Source: Ustilago trichophora
Lineage: Eukaryota > Basidiomycota > Ustilaginomycetes > Ustilaginales > Ustilaginaceae
Assembly: GCA_900323505.1 (NCBI GenBank)
Contig: OOIN01000003.1
Span: 620,001-684,000 of the forward strand
Reading direction: 5' to 3'
Length of the DNA stretch: 64,000 bases
Shown here: in pieces, positions 28,487 through 39,200 of the stretch
Layout: each line of letters begins with the position of its first letter
Numbering within the stretch: the first letter of the stretch is position 1
The notes under the pieces: model-generated
What the model was told of the DNA's origin: nothing
Databases searched by the model: none
Seen by the model: only the letters and a program-made list of their open reading frames with translations
Program-made: the position numbers and the translations under genes

Positions 28487-30718
28487 ATGGTCTCATCCGT
28501 CGAGCACCAGGCAACACAGCCGACGCTCTTGCCCGTCGGAGCTGTTTGCGAGCTTGTGGATGCCCATACAGGCATTTCATATACAGCTACAGTGCTGTCG
28601 CGGAGGTGGGGCAGTTCATCCAATCCACCACCTGGTTCTGCTGACACCGACAACGTGCAGTACTACATCCACCGACATGACCAAGACAAGCGTATGGATG
28701 GCTGGGTCGATCATGCATTCATTCAACCTGCATTGGCATCCATCAGCCCAGATGTCAGATCCGTCCCAACCGACCACTCTGCCGCCTTACTTCCGCAATC
28801 GACGCCGGTCAAGGGCGCCAACGGATCCAGTGCTTCTCCCAGCCTGACTCCGCACTCGTTCGAAAAGGGAAAGCGGAAAGCAGAACACGACCTCGTCCAC
28901 GAAGGCAGCAATGGTAGCCGCACCCCTTCTACCAGCCGGCAAGCCTCACCAGCGCTTCCTGATCGAGCTACTCATCACCGAAGCAGGCACAACGCGTCGG
29001 CTTCCTCCTCTGAAACTCCAGCATTGAGAAACATCGACCGTGTCCTCTACGGCAACTTTGACATCAAGACATGGTATTACAGCCCATATCCGCTCGATCA
29101 CGATGATGACGGACCAGATACTTCAGCCGCATCCACCTCTGCATCTGCCAGTCTTGCTACCAACAAGCGCCATCAATCGCCTTCGTCTTTGCGTGTAGGA
29201 GCCGCCTCGTCAGCTACAACTAAGCGCGTACCACGCAGAGACGGCGCAAATAGCCTCGGCGGAGCACTGTCCGCATCAGTGCGGGATGCACCAGCTATCA
29301 AATCGCGAACCTCCAGCAGCGCAGATTCGCCCTCGCGGCAATCGCCTTCTTCACATGCTGCCAGCAACAACGTGCGGAGCAAAAAGGACATTGCAAATCC
29401 CACAAAGATGCTCTGGGTCTGCGATGGATGCTTCAAGTACATGAAGTCATACAATGGCTTCGCGGCGCATCGCAAATTCTGCCGCTATACCCATCCACCC
29501 GGTCGTAAGGTCTACCAACGAGGTGCCCATATCATCTGGGAAGTCGACGGCGCTACCGAGAAACTCTACTGCCAGAACCTCTCGCTTTTCGGCAAGCTCT
29601 TCATCGACCACAAAACAATCTACTTTGACGTCGAGCCCTTTCTCTTCTATGTGCTCACCGACGCTGCGAATGCCAGCTTCGACCATCCGCTCGGATTCTT
29701 TTCGAAAGAAAAGATCTCATACGATGACTATAACTTGGCATGCATCGTCACCTTTCCACCGTTCCAGCGGAAGAGCTTTGGCACGCTGATGATCGAATTC
29801 TCGTACTATCTGAGTGCGGGACAGGGCATGTTGGGGACACCGGAGAGGCCGTTGTCCGATCTTGGCTTCAAGGGATATCTGTCTTTCTGGACTGCCGTAC
29901 TGCTCAGAGCGCTGATCGAGTGCTTCGACGGACCGCTCAAAAAGACAGCAGCGGTGAGGCACAGAAGATCCTCGTCAGCGGTCAAGCCCGACGCCATGAC
30001 TGATGGGGCCGAATCAGATTCAAAAGCGAAAGCCGAAGACGCTCTGCGTAGATGGCAAATCCTCGCTCAGCGCTGCAAGCTGCTCAACATACCCCTCGAC
30101 TCGATCTCACATCAACCCGGATTTGCAGAGCTGCAGCAGCTCGCAGCGGAAGCAGACAACTCAGAGTCCCTCAACAACTCTACACCGACGGGACACAAGA
30201 GAAAACTCAGGTTGAAAGGTTGGGCAGGGAGCACTCCCTCTCGTATACCCCGCCAGCAGAACGGGACTAATGCCGCAGCAGAGGGAGAAGGTGGTGCTGC
30301 AAGACGGTCCTCCAGGGTAGCGGCGAACGGTAGCGCTGATGATGCAGCAGCATCGAACAAAGGTACCGTACATCCAGCGCTGGACATTTCGGCGTTGCAA
30401 GAGAATGCGGCGTGCACCATGGCGGTGACGGTGGAGAGCTTATCAAAGCTGACACACTTGAGGGCGGATGACATTAAGCTAGCGCTGTCTGAGGCAGGAT
30501 TGGCCGATGCAGCTAGCACTCCATATCTCCCCGTCACGGATGATGCTGTCATCCAGCACCGCGGTGCTACCGATGGCGGCGTCGACAAGATCTCAGGCAA
30601 ATCTACGAAGCCTGACCCCGCCCTCGCTTTGCTGCTCACCCGCGACGCAATCCGCCAAGCAATAACCCGCTTCAACGTCCGCCCTGCAGTTCTCGACCCC
30701 TCGTTCGCACTCATTTGA
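28487..30718 (+). CDS. MYST-family histone acetyltransferase with interrupted C-terminus
   Basis: Predicted lysine acetyltransferase of 743 residues. Domains in order: a chromo-barrel/Tudor-knot region (about 15-85; VQYYIHRHDQDKRMDGWVD), a long Ser-rich linker, a C2HC zinc finger (C312, C315, H328, C332 in CDGCFKYMKSYNGFAAHRKF), and the MYST catalytic core (about 340-485; HKTIYFDVEPFLFY, FFSKEKISYDDYNLACIVTF, RPLSDLGFKGYLSFW). The catalytic cysteine (C419) and glutamate (E453) are in place. The acetyl-CoA loop reads QRKSFGTL instead of the usual QR(R/K)GYG. A disordered insert (about 487-650) splits the C-terminal helical part, which resumes at SLSKLTHLRADDIKLAL. I cannot tell whether it is the Esa1, Sas2 or Sas3/Mst2 member. 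Confidence 0.88.
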   Translation: MVSSVEHQATQPTLLPVGAVCELVDAHTGISYTATVLSRRWGSSSNPPPGSADTDNVQYYIHRHDQDKRMDGWVDHAFIQPALASISPDVRSVPTDHSAALLPQSTPVKGANGSSASPSLTPHSFEKGKRKAEHDLVHEGSNGSRTPSTSRQASPALPDRATHHRSRHNASASSSETPALRNIDRVLYGNFDIKTWYYSPYPLDHDDDGPDTSAASTSASASLATNKRHQSPSSLRVGAASSATTKRVPRRDGANSLGGALSASVRDAPAIKSRTSSSADSPSRQSPSSHAASNNVRSKKDIANPTKMLWVCDGCFKYMKSYNGFAAHRKFCRYTHPPGRKVYQRGAHIIWEVDGATEKLYCQNLSLFGKLFIDHKTIYFDVEPFLFYVLTDAANASFDHPLGFFSKEKISYDDYNLACIVTFPPFQRKSFGTLMIEFSYYLSAGQGMLGTPERPLSDLGFKGYLSFWTAVLLRALIECFDGPLKKTAAVRHRRSSSAVKPDAMTDGAESDSKAKAEDALRRWQILAQRCKLLNIPLDSISHQPGFAELQQLAAEADNSESLNNSTPTGHKRKLRLKGWAGSTPSRIPRQQNGTNAAAEGEGGAARRSSRVAANGSADDAAASNKGTVHPALDISALQENAACTMAVTVESLSKLTHLRADDIKLALSEAGLADAASTPYLPVTDDAVIQHRGATDGGVDKISGKSTKPDPALALLLTRDAIRQAITRFNVRPAVLDPSFALI

Positions 30719-30823
30719 AAATTCCCTCCCTTCGACACACAGTTACAATCACATCCCGGAATTTTATCGCATGCTGACCTCGACTGTGATGGAAAAAAAA
30801 GCTTGATTGAATTCGCAGTGACC

Positions 30824-32543
30824 TCACTTGTTGGAACCTCGACGTTCGAGACGAGCCAAGCTTTCTGCAGCCTTGTTCTTGGCAACAGCGAAAGTGGGGC
30901 CGCCAATCTTGTCTGCCAAAGCGTAGGTCTTTTGAAAGTAGAGTCTTGCTTGGCATTTGTCGCCCGCCATCTGTACATCCGCCATCAACGAAAAGGCGAG
31001 AAGCAATTCTGTCAGTAGTTTGGTCTTGAAGGGAAGATCTCAAAGGGAGTCTGTCGAGATGACTTACGTCGCTCAAAACGCCCAAGTTGTAGAGCAGGGT
31101 GAGTTTTACACCGAGGCATTCGAATCTGACTTGCTCGGTGCGTTCCTGGGAGCTCTGGATCACCTCGACTGCATCCTTCTTGGTTGCGTCTTGGGCTTGG
31201 GATTGAGTCTCAAATCCGGCGAGCTGAACGGTCTTGTCGGTAATTTCGAGGCCTTTAAGCGCCCATTTGGTAGCATCTTTGATGTTGCCTCCCGAAAGCA
31301 GTTGCGAGAGGTTGTTCATCACTAGGCCTGCTTTGCATCTTTCGCTGGCGGTCGGTCCAGCAGACGAGGAAGCAGAGTTGGTGGGGGGTAAGAGGATGGA
31401 CAGGGTTTGCAGATAAAGGGGGACGGCGTATTCGGGTAGACCTTTGGAGGCGTAGAATGTGCCCAGGGACTCGATGGAGGAAAGCAGGTCGAGTTTTGTC
31501 ACCCACGCTGGGAGGTCCAGGTCTGCCAAAGAGATGGATGTGGGCGGAGTGACCGAGTTGAGTGTCGCTGGTGCTTGTGGTGATGCTGGTGCGGTAGAGT
31601 CTGGTGAGGCTGGTGCGGCGGCAGCGGCAAGGGCGGAAGCATGGACATCAGCGGGAAGCACCAGACGGAAGAGCTCCTCGACGCTCCACACGAGCCACTT
31701 TTCCGCGGGGTCCTGCGACGCGGCTGTGCCTGTCAGGCTGAATCTGTACTTCTTACCCACCTGTCCCTCTGCCTGCTCTCCTCCTTCCTCAGCATTCGCT
31801 CCTTTCGTCTTCTCCAATTGCGAGATCCTCACCTCGGGTAGCTGACCCAGCATTCCCAACTTCTGCGCAATCTGGACGGCCCTCATCCTATCCCTATCCC
31901 CCCTCTTCCACTCTCCCTTCTCCTGTCCGACATTCTCGTACTTTCCCCTCTGCATAATTTCATCAAAGACATCCTCGAGCACCTCGTAGCTCTCCTCGAC
32001 CTTTCCCTCACCCTCCAACAATGCAGCGAGAGCAATAGCGATACCGGAGATCTTCAGCATCGCCTCGCCCTCTGCACCCTTGGGTTGACCCTTGGGCGTG
32101 GGAGTAGCTTCGTTCAATTCCCCCTTAATCTCCCGGGCAGTGGCGAGAGCTTTGCGAAAGTAGCTTTCTGCTCGGCGAGCATCACCCCGATTTCGCGCCT
32201 TGAGAGCCGCCCGCAGGTCATCCCGAATGGTGACGGGCCAGGCGGAGAAGGAGGTGTAGTACTCGTACAATCCATACCCGGTAACGGCGACAGCCAGGGC
32301 GATGAGAGAGGTGAAGAGGGTGCCTACGCGAATGGCGCCTGGACCAGAGACAGCAGGTCGGGGGCGGAAGCCAGGCGTTTCAACGTTGCCTACTCGCTTG
32401 GCTGGTTCGGAGGACGATGTGTTGGAGGCAAGGCGAAGCTGGGGCAGTACGGGTGAGAGTCGGGCTTGACGAGCGGGAGCAGCGAGAGCGGTTGAGCGGA
32501 GAAGAGCAGCGCGGCTAACTGCGGCGGTTCTGAGAGTTGCCAT
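30824..32543 (-). CDS. MGR3-like mitochondrial TPR protein (2 exons)
   Basis: Probable inner-membrane TPR protein related to yeast Mgr3, an adaptor of the i-AAA protease Yme1. Coding exons are 32543-31068 and 30970-30824, giving 540 residues. The N-terminus is a presequence rich in Arg and Ala without acids (MATLRTAAVSRAALLRSTAL). A hydrophobic segment lies near 73-95 (TLFTSLIALAVAVTGYGLY). TPR-like repeats follow (RRAESYFRKALATAREIKGE; YAVPLYLQTLSILLPP; TLLYNLGVLSD joined to MAGDKCQARLYFQ). I chose the acceptor CAG|ATGGCG (97-bp intron) because it joins the two halves of a typical TPR. An in-frame acceptor 54 bases earlier would insert 18 residues. The gene converges on the MYST gene with only 105 bp between stops. 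Confidence 0.8.
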
Positions 32544-32968
32544 GTTTGCAGATGTCCCCCAGATTGTAGCCTTGTCTTCTTGGAGGTGGTGGTCAGGACT
32601 CAGAGGGACGGGCTCGTTGGACACCTTCAACGGCGTCTTTTAGACTTACAGTACAGTAGCTGACACAAGCCGGCTGAAATCGTGAGAAGCTTCTTCTCGC
32701 GGTGCAGCTTTTCTCCACTTTTAGAGAAAATCGTCCGATCTTTTACCAAAAAAACGCCGATTGTGAGAGTGTCGGGCATGTCCGAACGTCTTTCTTGGCA
32801 GGGAAAAAAAAAGTGTCTTCTTCTTGCCCTCAACGTGGGGCCGAAGAAGGTGCCGAGCTTCCGGCAGAGCTTGAGCGTTCTCCGCAATTCACTCATAAGA
32901 AGCTTTGTCTGTGACACTGACGCCATCTCATTCGTTCCCTCTCATCATCACATCAAGCACTAGCGATC
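32544..32968. other. Divergent promoter MGR3-like / DERA
   Basis: 425-bp bidirectional spacer; A-runs near 32748-32815, no coding feature. Confidence 0.65.
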
Positions 32969-33811
32969 ATGTCCACCGCAACCGTCACTCAAGAGTCTCT
33001 GGCATCAGCCATCGAAAACCTCCTCTCGTCGCTTCCTAGCTCCCTGGACAGCCTTCCGCCCATCACCCCGACTCCTACGCTTCCCACCACCGAGAGCGAA
33101 GTCTCGGCCCTGATCGACCACACCCTTCTCGCACCCAACGCGACCCTCTCCCAGATCTCTGCCGTTTGCGATGAAGCCAAGCAGTACCGCACCGCAACCG
33201 TGTGCGTCAATTCGTCCATGATCCCCTTTGTCTCCCAGCACCTTGCTGGCACCTCTGTGCTGCCGATCAGCGTGATTGGCTTCCCCTTTGGCTCTTCCAA
33301 CACCCCCTCCAAGGTTCTCGAAGCTCGCATTGCCTGTCAGGAGGGCGCCAAGGAGATCGACATGGTCAACAATGTCGGTCTTCTCCGCTCACACCACTAC
33401 CTCGCTGTGTACAACGACATCCACGATGTCGCTGAGGAGTGCCACAAGCACGGAGCAAAGCTCAAAGTTATCCTCGAGACAGCTATGTTGACCAAGCAGG
33501 AGATCGTTGCGGCGTCTTATTTGGCCTGTCTTGCTGGAGGTGACTTTGTGAAGACCAGCACAGGGTACGGCGGAGCAGGAGCCACCAAGGAAGATGTCAG
33601 ACTGATGTACGAGGTCGCAACCAGGACGGATCTGGGCTGGGATGGTAGCAAGAAGGAGGTCAAGGCTAGTGGTGGTATCAGGAGCTTGGAAACGGTACAT
33701 ACCATGGTCAAGAACGGTGCTACGAGGGTAGGCGCAAGTGGCACAAAGGCTATCATCGAGCAGCTTAGGAGCGGGGCTGCTGCCCCAACTGCCTCCGCGG
33801 GCAACTACTAA
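32969..33811 (+). CDS. Deoxyribose-phosphate aldolase (DERA)
   Basis: Class I aldolase that reversibly splits 2-deoxy-D-ribose 5-phosphate into glyceraldehyde 3-phosphate and acetaldehyde, in deoxynucleoside catabolism. It has 280 residues and no intron. The (beta/alpha)8 barrel runs from about residue 42 (SALIDHTLLAPNATLSQISA). The Schiff-base lysine is K195 in GGDFVKTSTGYGGAGAT and the second active-site lysine is K232 in KEVKASGGIRS. The motifs VIGFPFGSSNT and EIDMVNNVG are also typical. A Ser/Pro-rich extension of about 40 residues precedes the barrel. It shares a divergent promoter with the MGR3-like gene. Confidence 0.95.
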   Translation: MSTATVTQESLASAIENLLSSLPSSLDSLPPITPTPTLPTTESEVSALIDHTLLAPNATLSQISAVCDEAKQYRTATVCVNSSMIPFVSQHLAGTSVLPISVIGFPFGSSNTPSKVLEARIACQEGAKEIDMVNNVGLLRSHHYLAVYNDIHDVAEECHKHGAKLKVILETAMLTKQEIVAASYLACLAGGDFVKTSTGYGGAGATKEDVRLMYEVATRTDLGWDGSKKEVKASGGIRSLETVHTMVKNGATRVGASGTKAIIEQLRSGAAAPTASAGNY

Positions 33812-33970
33812 TCTAGCTTCAGGTTGCTGTCTCTTCCGCGTGTCTAGGTCACCTTTCACTTTCCTCATGATGAAACGGATTTCATCCCACTCAGGCAGCA
33901 GACCTAGCGGTGTGATGTTGCACAGCCAAAAAAAAGTGTCGGATGAAAGTTGCCATTCTAGGAGGAAAGT

Positions 33971-35410
33971 TTACAGCTTTGATGCGAGCAGTGGCGTTAA
34001 CGTCTGCTCAGCCTTCCTCACTCCTCCATGCTGCATTCTATCATCGCTGACCCACTGTCTGACACAATTGATGAGCCTATCGATGTCCTCCTCGGTGTTG
34101 TCCGCATGAACACAGATCCTGACCCTGTCCTCGCCCTTGGGCACCGTCGGGTAGCAAATTGGCCTCGCTAGCAATCCGTTTGCCCTCAAATGCGCAGCCA
34201 AATCTCTCGCATGTGCTGTCAGCAAAGGAATGATCGGTGAGGGCTGCTGCATTGACCAGCTCACAAAGTCATCCTCTCCTCCTTGCTTCCCATCCTTTCC
34301 TGTGCTTGTAGTGTTTGGCTTGAGATGAGGTGGCAGCGCAACGCATCTCCCCGTGCCGACTTTTTGCGATCGAATCACACCTTCAAACCCGTCAACCAAC
34401 CTCCTCGAGTTGCTGAACGTCCTCCTTGCCTTCCTTTCTGCAGTGCCATCCCTGATCGAGTTGAACGAGGCGAGAATGGCTGCAAGCTGTGGGTATCCCA
34501 GCGCAGTGCTAAAGATGAGCGGTCGGGCATAGTTGATCAGATAGTGTCGGGCAATTTTGCTGCACAGTACGACGGCTCCAGATGCTCCCCAGGCTTTACC
34601 GAAGGTCATGAGTCGTGCGGTGATGCGAGGATCAGATTGTAAGCCCAGTGCGTTGACCAGCCCACGTCCACGGGATCCGTAGAGCGCGGTAGAGTGTGCC
34701 TCGTCGATCACAGCGCAGATGCGGTTGTCGGGGACGTACTCTGACATTGTGTTCAGCAATGAACGCAAAGGGCAGACATCGCCGTCCATCGAGTAGACAC
34801 TTTCAACCGCCAACCAAACGTTTCTTCCTCCTGGGTATGTGGTTGCGTTACCACCACTGCTACTGGGGCCAGCAGTGAGCGCTCCGTCTTGTCCCAGGCG
34901 CGTGAGAATCTCCCGCAGGTGGGCTTCAGAGTTGTGTCTGAACGGAATGCGAAGGTGCGCCGGGATCCTTGATCTGCGAAGGCCATCGTGGACAGAGGCG
35001 TGGACGAGTTCGTCATAGATCACCACATCCCGGGGCTGTGGAAGCGTGCTCAGGAGAGAAACATTGGCCTCATAACCCGAGTTGAAGAGCAACCCTGCTG
35101 TTGAAGAGGCGAAGTGCGCCGTGAGATCATCTTCTATGGCTTCGTGAATCGAAGAGTTGCCGTCGAGCAGTCGAGATCCCGCACTGCCTAATTGAGCGTT
35201 GAGAGATGTATTGGAAGCAACAAGACTGGCGAACTCGGCGCGGACTCGGGAAGAGGTGGCCAGACTGAGATAGTCGTTGCTAGAGAAATCTACCAGCTTT
35301 TGTGAAGATGTTGAGGAAGATGCAGGTGTGGTCGGGTAGACTGTGAGCTGGCGAAGTGTGCCTTTAGCAGCTCGCTTGTCGAGTGCGGCTTGAAGCTCGT
35401 CGTCGAGCAT
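33971..35410 (-). CDS. bioF: KAPA synthase (8-amino-7-oxononanoate synthase), peroxisomal
   Basis: PLP-dependent alpha-oxoamine synthase that condenses pimeloyl thioester with L-alanine, the first ring-forming step of biotin synthesis. It has 479 residues and no intron. The fold is recognised from KLVDFSSNDYLSLA, GSAGSRLLDGNSSIHE, GLLFNSGYEANVSLL and AVIDEAHSTALYGSRGRG. The PLP lysine sits in LMTFGKAWGASGAVVL. The protein ends in Ser-Lys-Leu, a canonical PTS1; peroxisomal KAPA synthase is established for filamentous fungi. The length exceeds bacterial BioF (about 385) because of loop insertions. Other amino-oxo synthases (ALA synthase, serine palmitoyltransferase subunits) are less likely given the SKL end and lack of presequence or membrane segment. 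Confidence 0.9.
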   Translation of the reverse strand: MLDDELQAALDKRAAKGTLRQLTVYPTTPASSSTSSQKLVDFSSNDYLSLATSSRVRAEFASLVASNTSLNAQLGSAGSRLLDGNSSIHEAIEDDLTAHFASSTAGLLFNSGYEANVSLLSTLPQPRDVVIYDELVHASVHDGLRRSRIPAHLRIPFRHNSEAHLREILTRLGQDGALTAGPSSSGGNATTYPGGRNVWLAVESVYSMDGDVCPLRSLLNTMSEYVPDNRICAVIDEAHSTALYGSRGRGLVNALGLQSDPRITARLMTFGKAWGASGAVVLCSKIARHYLINYARPLIFSTALGYPQLAAILASFNSIRDGTAERKARRTFSNSRRLVDGFEGVIRSQKVGTGRCVALPPHLKPNTTSTGKDGKQGGEDDFVSWSMQQPSPIIPLLTAHARDLAAHLRANGLLARPICYPTVPKGEDRVRICVHADNTEEDIDRLINCVRQWVSDDRMQHGGVRKAEQTLTPLLASKL

Positions 35411-36223
35411 CGTTCTCTATTTCAGATTCGAGGAGAGGCCGGGAAGGATCTTGGATGAAGTCGTGATAGGTGCTGGTATGTGTCTATGAGGGAGAAGGAA
35501 GGACAAGGGACATCCGGCAATAAATCGGATATGATGGATGGTCTTTCATTGTTGGGGAGCGAGTCGTCAGGGTTCGTTGCTTGCCCCGCCTGATCTTTGG
35601 GAAGAAATTGCCGGCAATCTTTCCGGATCTCGCGCGACCCAATCACAATGTTTGATCGACATATAACACACTTTTTGATGATTTTCGGCACGTTGTCGAG
35701 GCTCAGTCAGGCACAAGAGGCAATTTAGTGACCGATGATGCCCAGCAAAGAATGCTCGCTTCTTCCAGATGTCGCGCTATGCAGTTACGATTTTTAGCAA
35801 GGTGGCCCCTCCACACTCTTTTATACGAAATGCAGTGCACGAACACACACTCTCACGTCACAGATAGGATAGCGAGCGGGGTTGCGAGCACAAGAAAGAG
35901 GCCTTTTCCTCCTATCCTCAGTCCTATTGTCGGAGCCCAGTATTGCATCACAGCTTTGCTTGGCTTGATACCCGCCACTTCTCCCACCTTTCAGATCGAC
36001 TGCCACCATCTCGAGAGCTTCGGACAGGCTCCACTACTGAAACTTGCCCAAGAGGGGGACGCTTCGAGGTGCCGTCTGCGACATAGATCCCAGGATCGAG
36101 GACACTAGCTTTCATCTCATCTACGATCCCTTCAGCGGCATTCATCCTGCTACGCGACGTTGTTAGAGTCGACTGGCGCTGACGATCAGTTGCATCCTTA
36201 CGTCGTCCGACAATTCAGCAAAG
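35411..36223. other. Divergent promoter bioF / PX-domain gene
   Basis: 813-bp bidirectional spacer. Nothing coding seen. Confidence 0.65.
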
Positions 36224-39200
36224 ATGAGCTCGACAGTAACGTACGACCCAGCCTTCGCCTCGGCAGGCACCTCGTTGGCGCCACTTCAAGGCGGAGACGA
36301 CAATGCCATCATCTCAGGCAAAGCTGCTCGCGCCAGCATACCTGGACTCGAAAACGCCTCTGATCCTTCCGCACTCACACCGCTGCGAGCGCACTACCTC
36401 AAAAAGACGCTCATTCGTCTACAGATGGAAAAGGAAGTGGCACAGCTCAACACCAAGGATGCCCTTTCCACCTTCGGTCCACCTTTCCGAGCCTCGCCTG
36501 AAGCTCGCAGAACAGACCTGCCTCTCCTGCGCTTCATGTTCCAGCACTTCGTCCTCACCTTCCCCTTCCTCCGTTCAGCACCGCCCAATTTTTTCGCAGA
36601 CAAGGTCCAGGTCTTCTTTGACAAGTTTCTCGAGCGCAACATCAGCGGCACCGACGACAGGGATGAATCTACAAAACGGCGCAAACTCACAAACAAGCTC
36701 GAAAAATACTTTGTACTGCTCATGGGATCTGCGATCAAGGTCAAGGGCATCGGAGAGGACGTCGTGCGCATATCTGAGCGCGATCGTCTCAAGATGAGTG
36801 CTGTCGAATCGCGTCGAAAAGCAGCGCTTGGCAGAGCCGCCGCTTCACCAAGAGGTGATGCAAAGCAGCTGGATGCAGACGATGCCTCGACTTCGTCGCA
36901 TTCTCCTGGATCTGGGTTTGACATCAACGTGGTCTCGGTCCGCAACGTCGTCACCAAGGGTAGACTACGCAGTCGTGCACACGAAGAGTTCATCATCCGA
37001 ACGCGCAGAGGCTACGGTCAGCCTGACATCTATGTATCACGAAGGTATGGTGACTTTGCTAGGCTCGCCGAGACGCTGCGAGTCGAGTATCCCGAAGAAG
37101 ATGTTCGACCTCCTCCTCCCAAGGATCGAACCAACACCGACATCTCCGACCCTTACCGCAGACCATCCACCGAACCGACGAGGCTCGAGAGAGACGACGC
37201 AGATCCACGCGCCTCGACAGAGTCGACTAGCTCCCAGACACGTAACCCTTTGCCGACTGGACCTCTCGCCAGGGAAAAGAACCGTCTCACACTGCGAGCC
37301 TACCTCCGCTCGTTGCTTGCCAGTCCATCTGTAGCTGAAAGTGCCGTGTTCATGGACTTTTTGACAGCAGAGCCCACCACGCTGACTCGTGCCGAAGAGG
37401 AAGATGCCGCGATTCGTGAAGGGCTCGACCACGTCCGTGAGGAAGAACACAAGCGTTTCTCGGACGAGGCCGCAAAACGTGCCCAGGACCTGCAACAGCA
37501 TCTCAAGGAATTCAAGCAGGACTTGGTGCAGCACGACGGTCTCTCTCGCATCTTTGCCACGATCAAGTCGACACCTCGCATCGAAGATCTTCCCGAAAAG
37601 TACAAGGCGTTGCTCAAATGGGCACGCATCAGCCTTGCCTCGACCATCTTCCAGATCTTCATGGGCAGCGACAACTCGTCCGAGATCTTTTCGCAGATGA
37701 AGCGTATGCATGGCATGATGCCTTACTTTATGTTGCGTGGTATCCTGCGCATCTCGAATCCGATGGCAATGGTCAGAGGTGTGCTCGACATCTTCCTCGC
37801 GCAGCCATTCGGACAACGCAGTCTGCTCCAGCGCATGTTCTCTAGCAGCTTGCAGGATGAGGTGCGAGAGCTGGACGAAGTATGTGCCGCCATTTCGGCT
37901 AAAGTCGACGATCCGACTATCTGCGAAAAGGTTCGTCAGTTCGTCTATGCGCCCTCCGACATTCAAGCACTTTACCGTCAGGATGCAGAGGAGGAGCGCT
38001 TGGATCTGCTCACCACCATTCTACGTTCGCCCGAGGCGCCTGCTTTGGACAGGTCGCAGATTCACCGTGTGGTCAAGGCCAGTCAAGCCTACGAGGTATA
38101 CAAGGAGTATCGCCGAGGCCTCAAGAATCCTGATCTCGAGGATGAGGGCCCACAGGATGACGACGCTTGGCTGTACGAAGACCTACATGTCCTCATCAAG
38201 ATGCTCACCCGTAAGCGCGACAAGGAGCAACTCATCTCACTCATCTTTGAAGGAGTCACTGCTGAGCTCCTCAAGGACATGGTCACTATCTTCTACTCGC
38301 CGCTAGCGCAAGTCTACAAGCTCGCCAATATTGCCGATAGCTTGTCGGATTTGCAGGCGTTCATTACGGATCTCATCAAGACGGTGGAAGCGAACGAAGA
38401 GCTCAGCTATACTGACCCGACACGCACTGTACAGGTCTTTGTCGATTTGGTAGAAAGACATGAAGGACGCTTCTACAACTTTGTCCATCAGGTGCACTCC
38501 AAGGGATCGGGCCTATTCGATGGGCTCATGCATTGGATCGAGCTCTTCATCAACTTTGTCCGTGGCAATGATCGATCCGCCGAAGTGGTTTCGCAGCAAG
38601 CCGGGAAGAGTACCGACAGAACGGTGGGCCAGCAAGGAGGTATCGGAGAGGTCGACCTCGAGATTTGTCTCCCCGCAGGAGGCGAAGAACGCAGGAGAGC
38701 GCTCGACGAGATCGACTCGCTAGTGCTGTACGCATACAGGCTCAAGTTCCTACGCGAGCTCAAGCTGCGTCGCAAATTGGCCGATCGCGAAGTTGCCGGT
38801 GTAGCTGGCAAACTCATTGGTGCAGAGAAGAAGCGCCGGGCGGATGGAATCAACGAGGACGACGACACGGCTTTCGTCGGTGCTATGGTGGAGAATCTGG
38901 GTGTAGGTGATATCTTTACTGGTGAAGTGGCGGATGCGGAAGCAGAGGAAGACGAGATGGAGACCTCCGATGAGGAAGATTCGGATGAGGAAGACGGTGT
39001 ACATCACCACGTGGATGGCGTCCACCGGCCGAAGTTGAACCGTAAGATCTCGAGCGACAGCGAAGCTGATGCCGAAGACGGTGATACAGCACCACGATGG
39101 AGACCCACTCCCTCACGCCAAACCACACTCACACAAGCCAGCATCAAGCAACTGGATAAGGACCTTCCGTCCTTGCCCCAGGGCGCATCAGCAAACGCGG

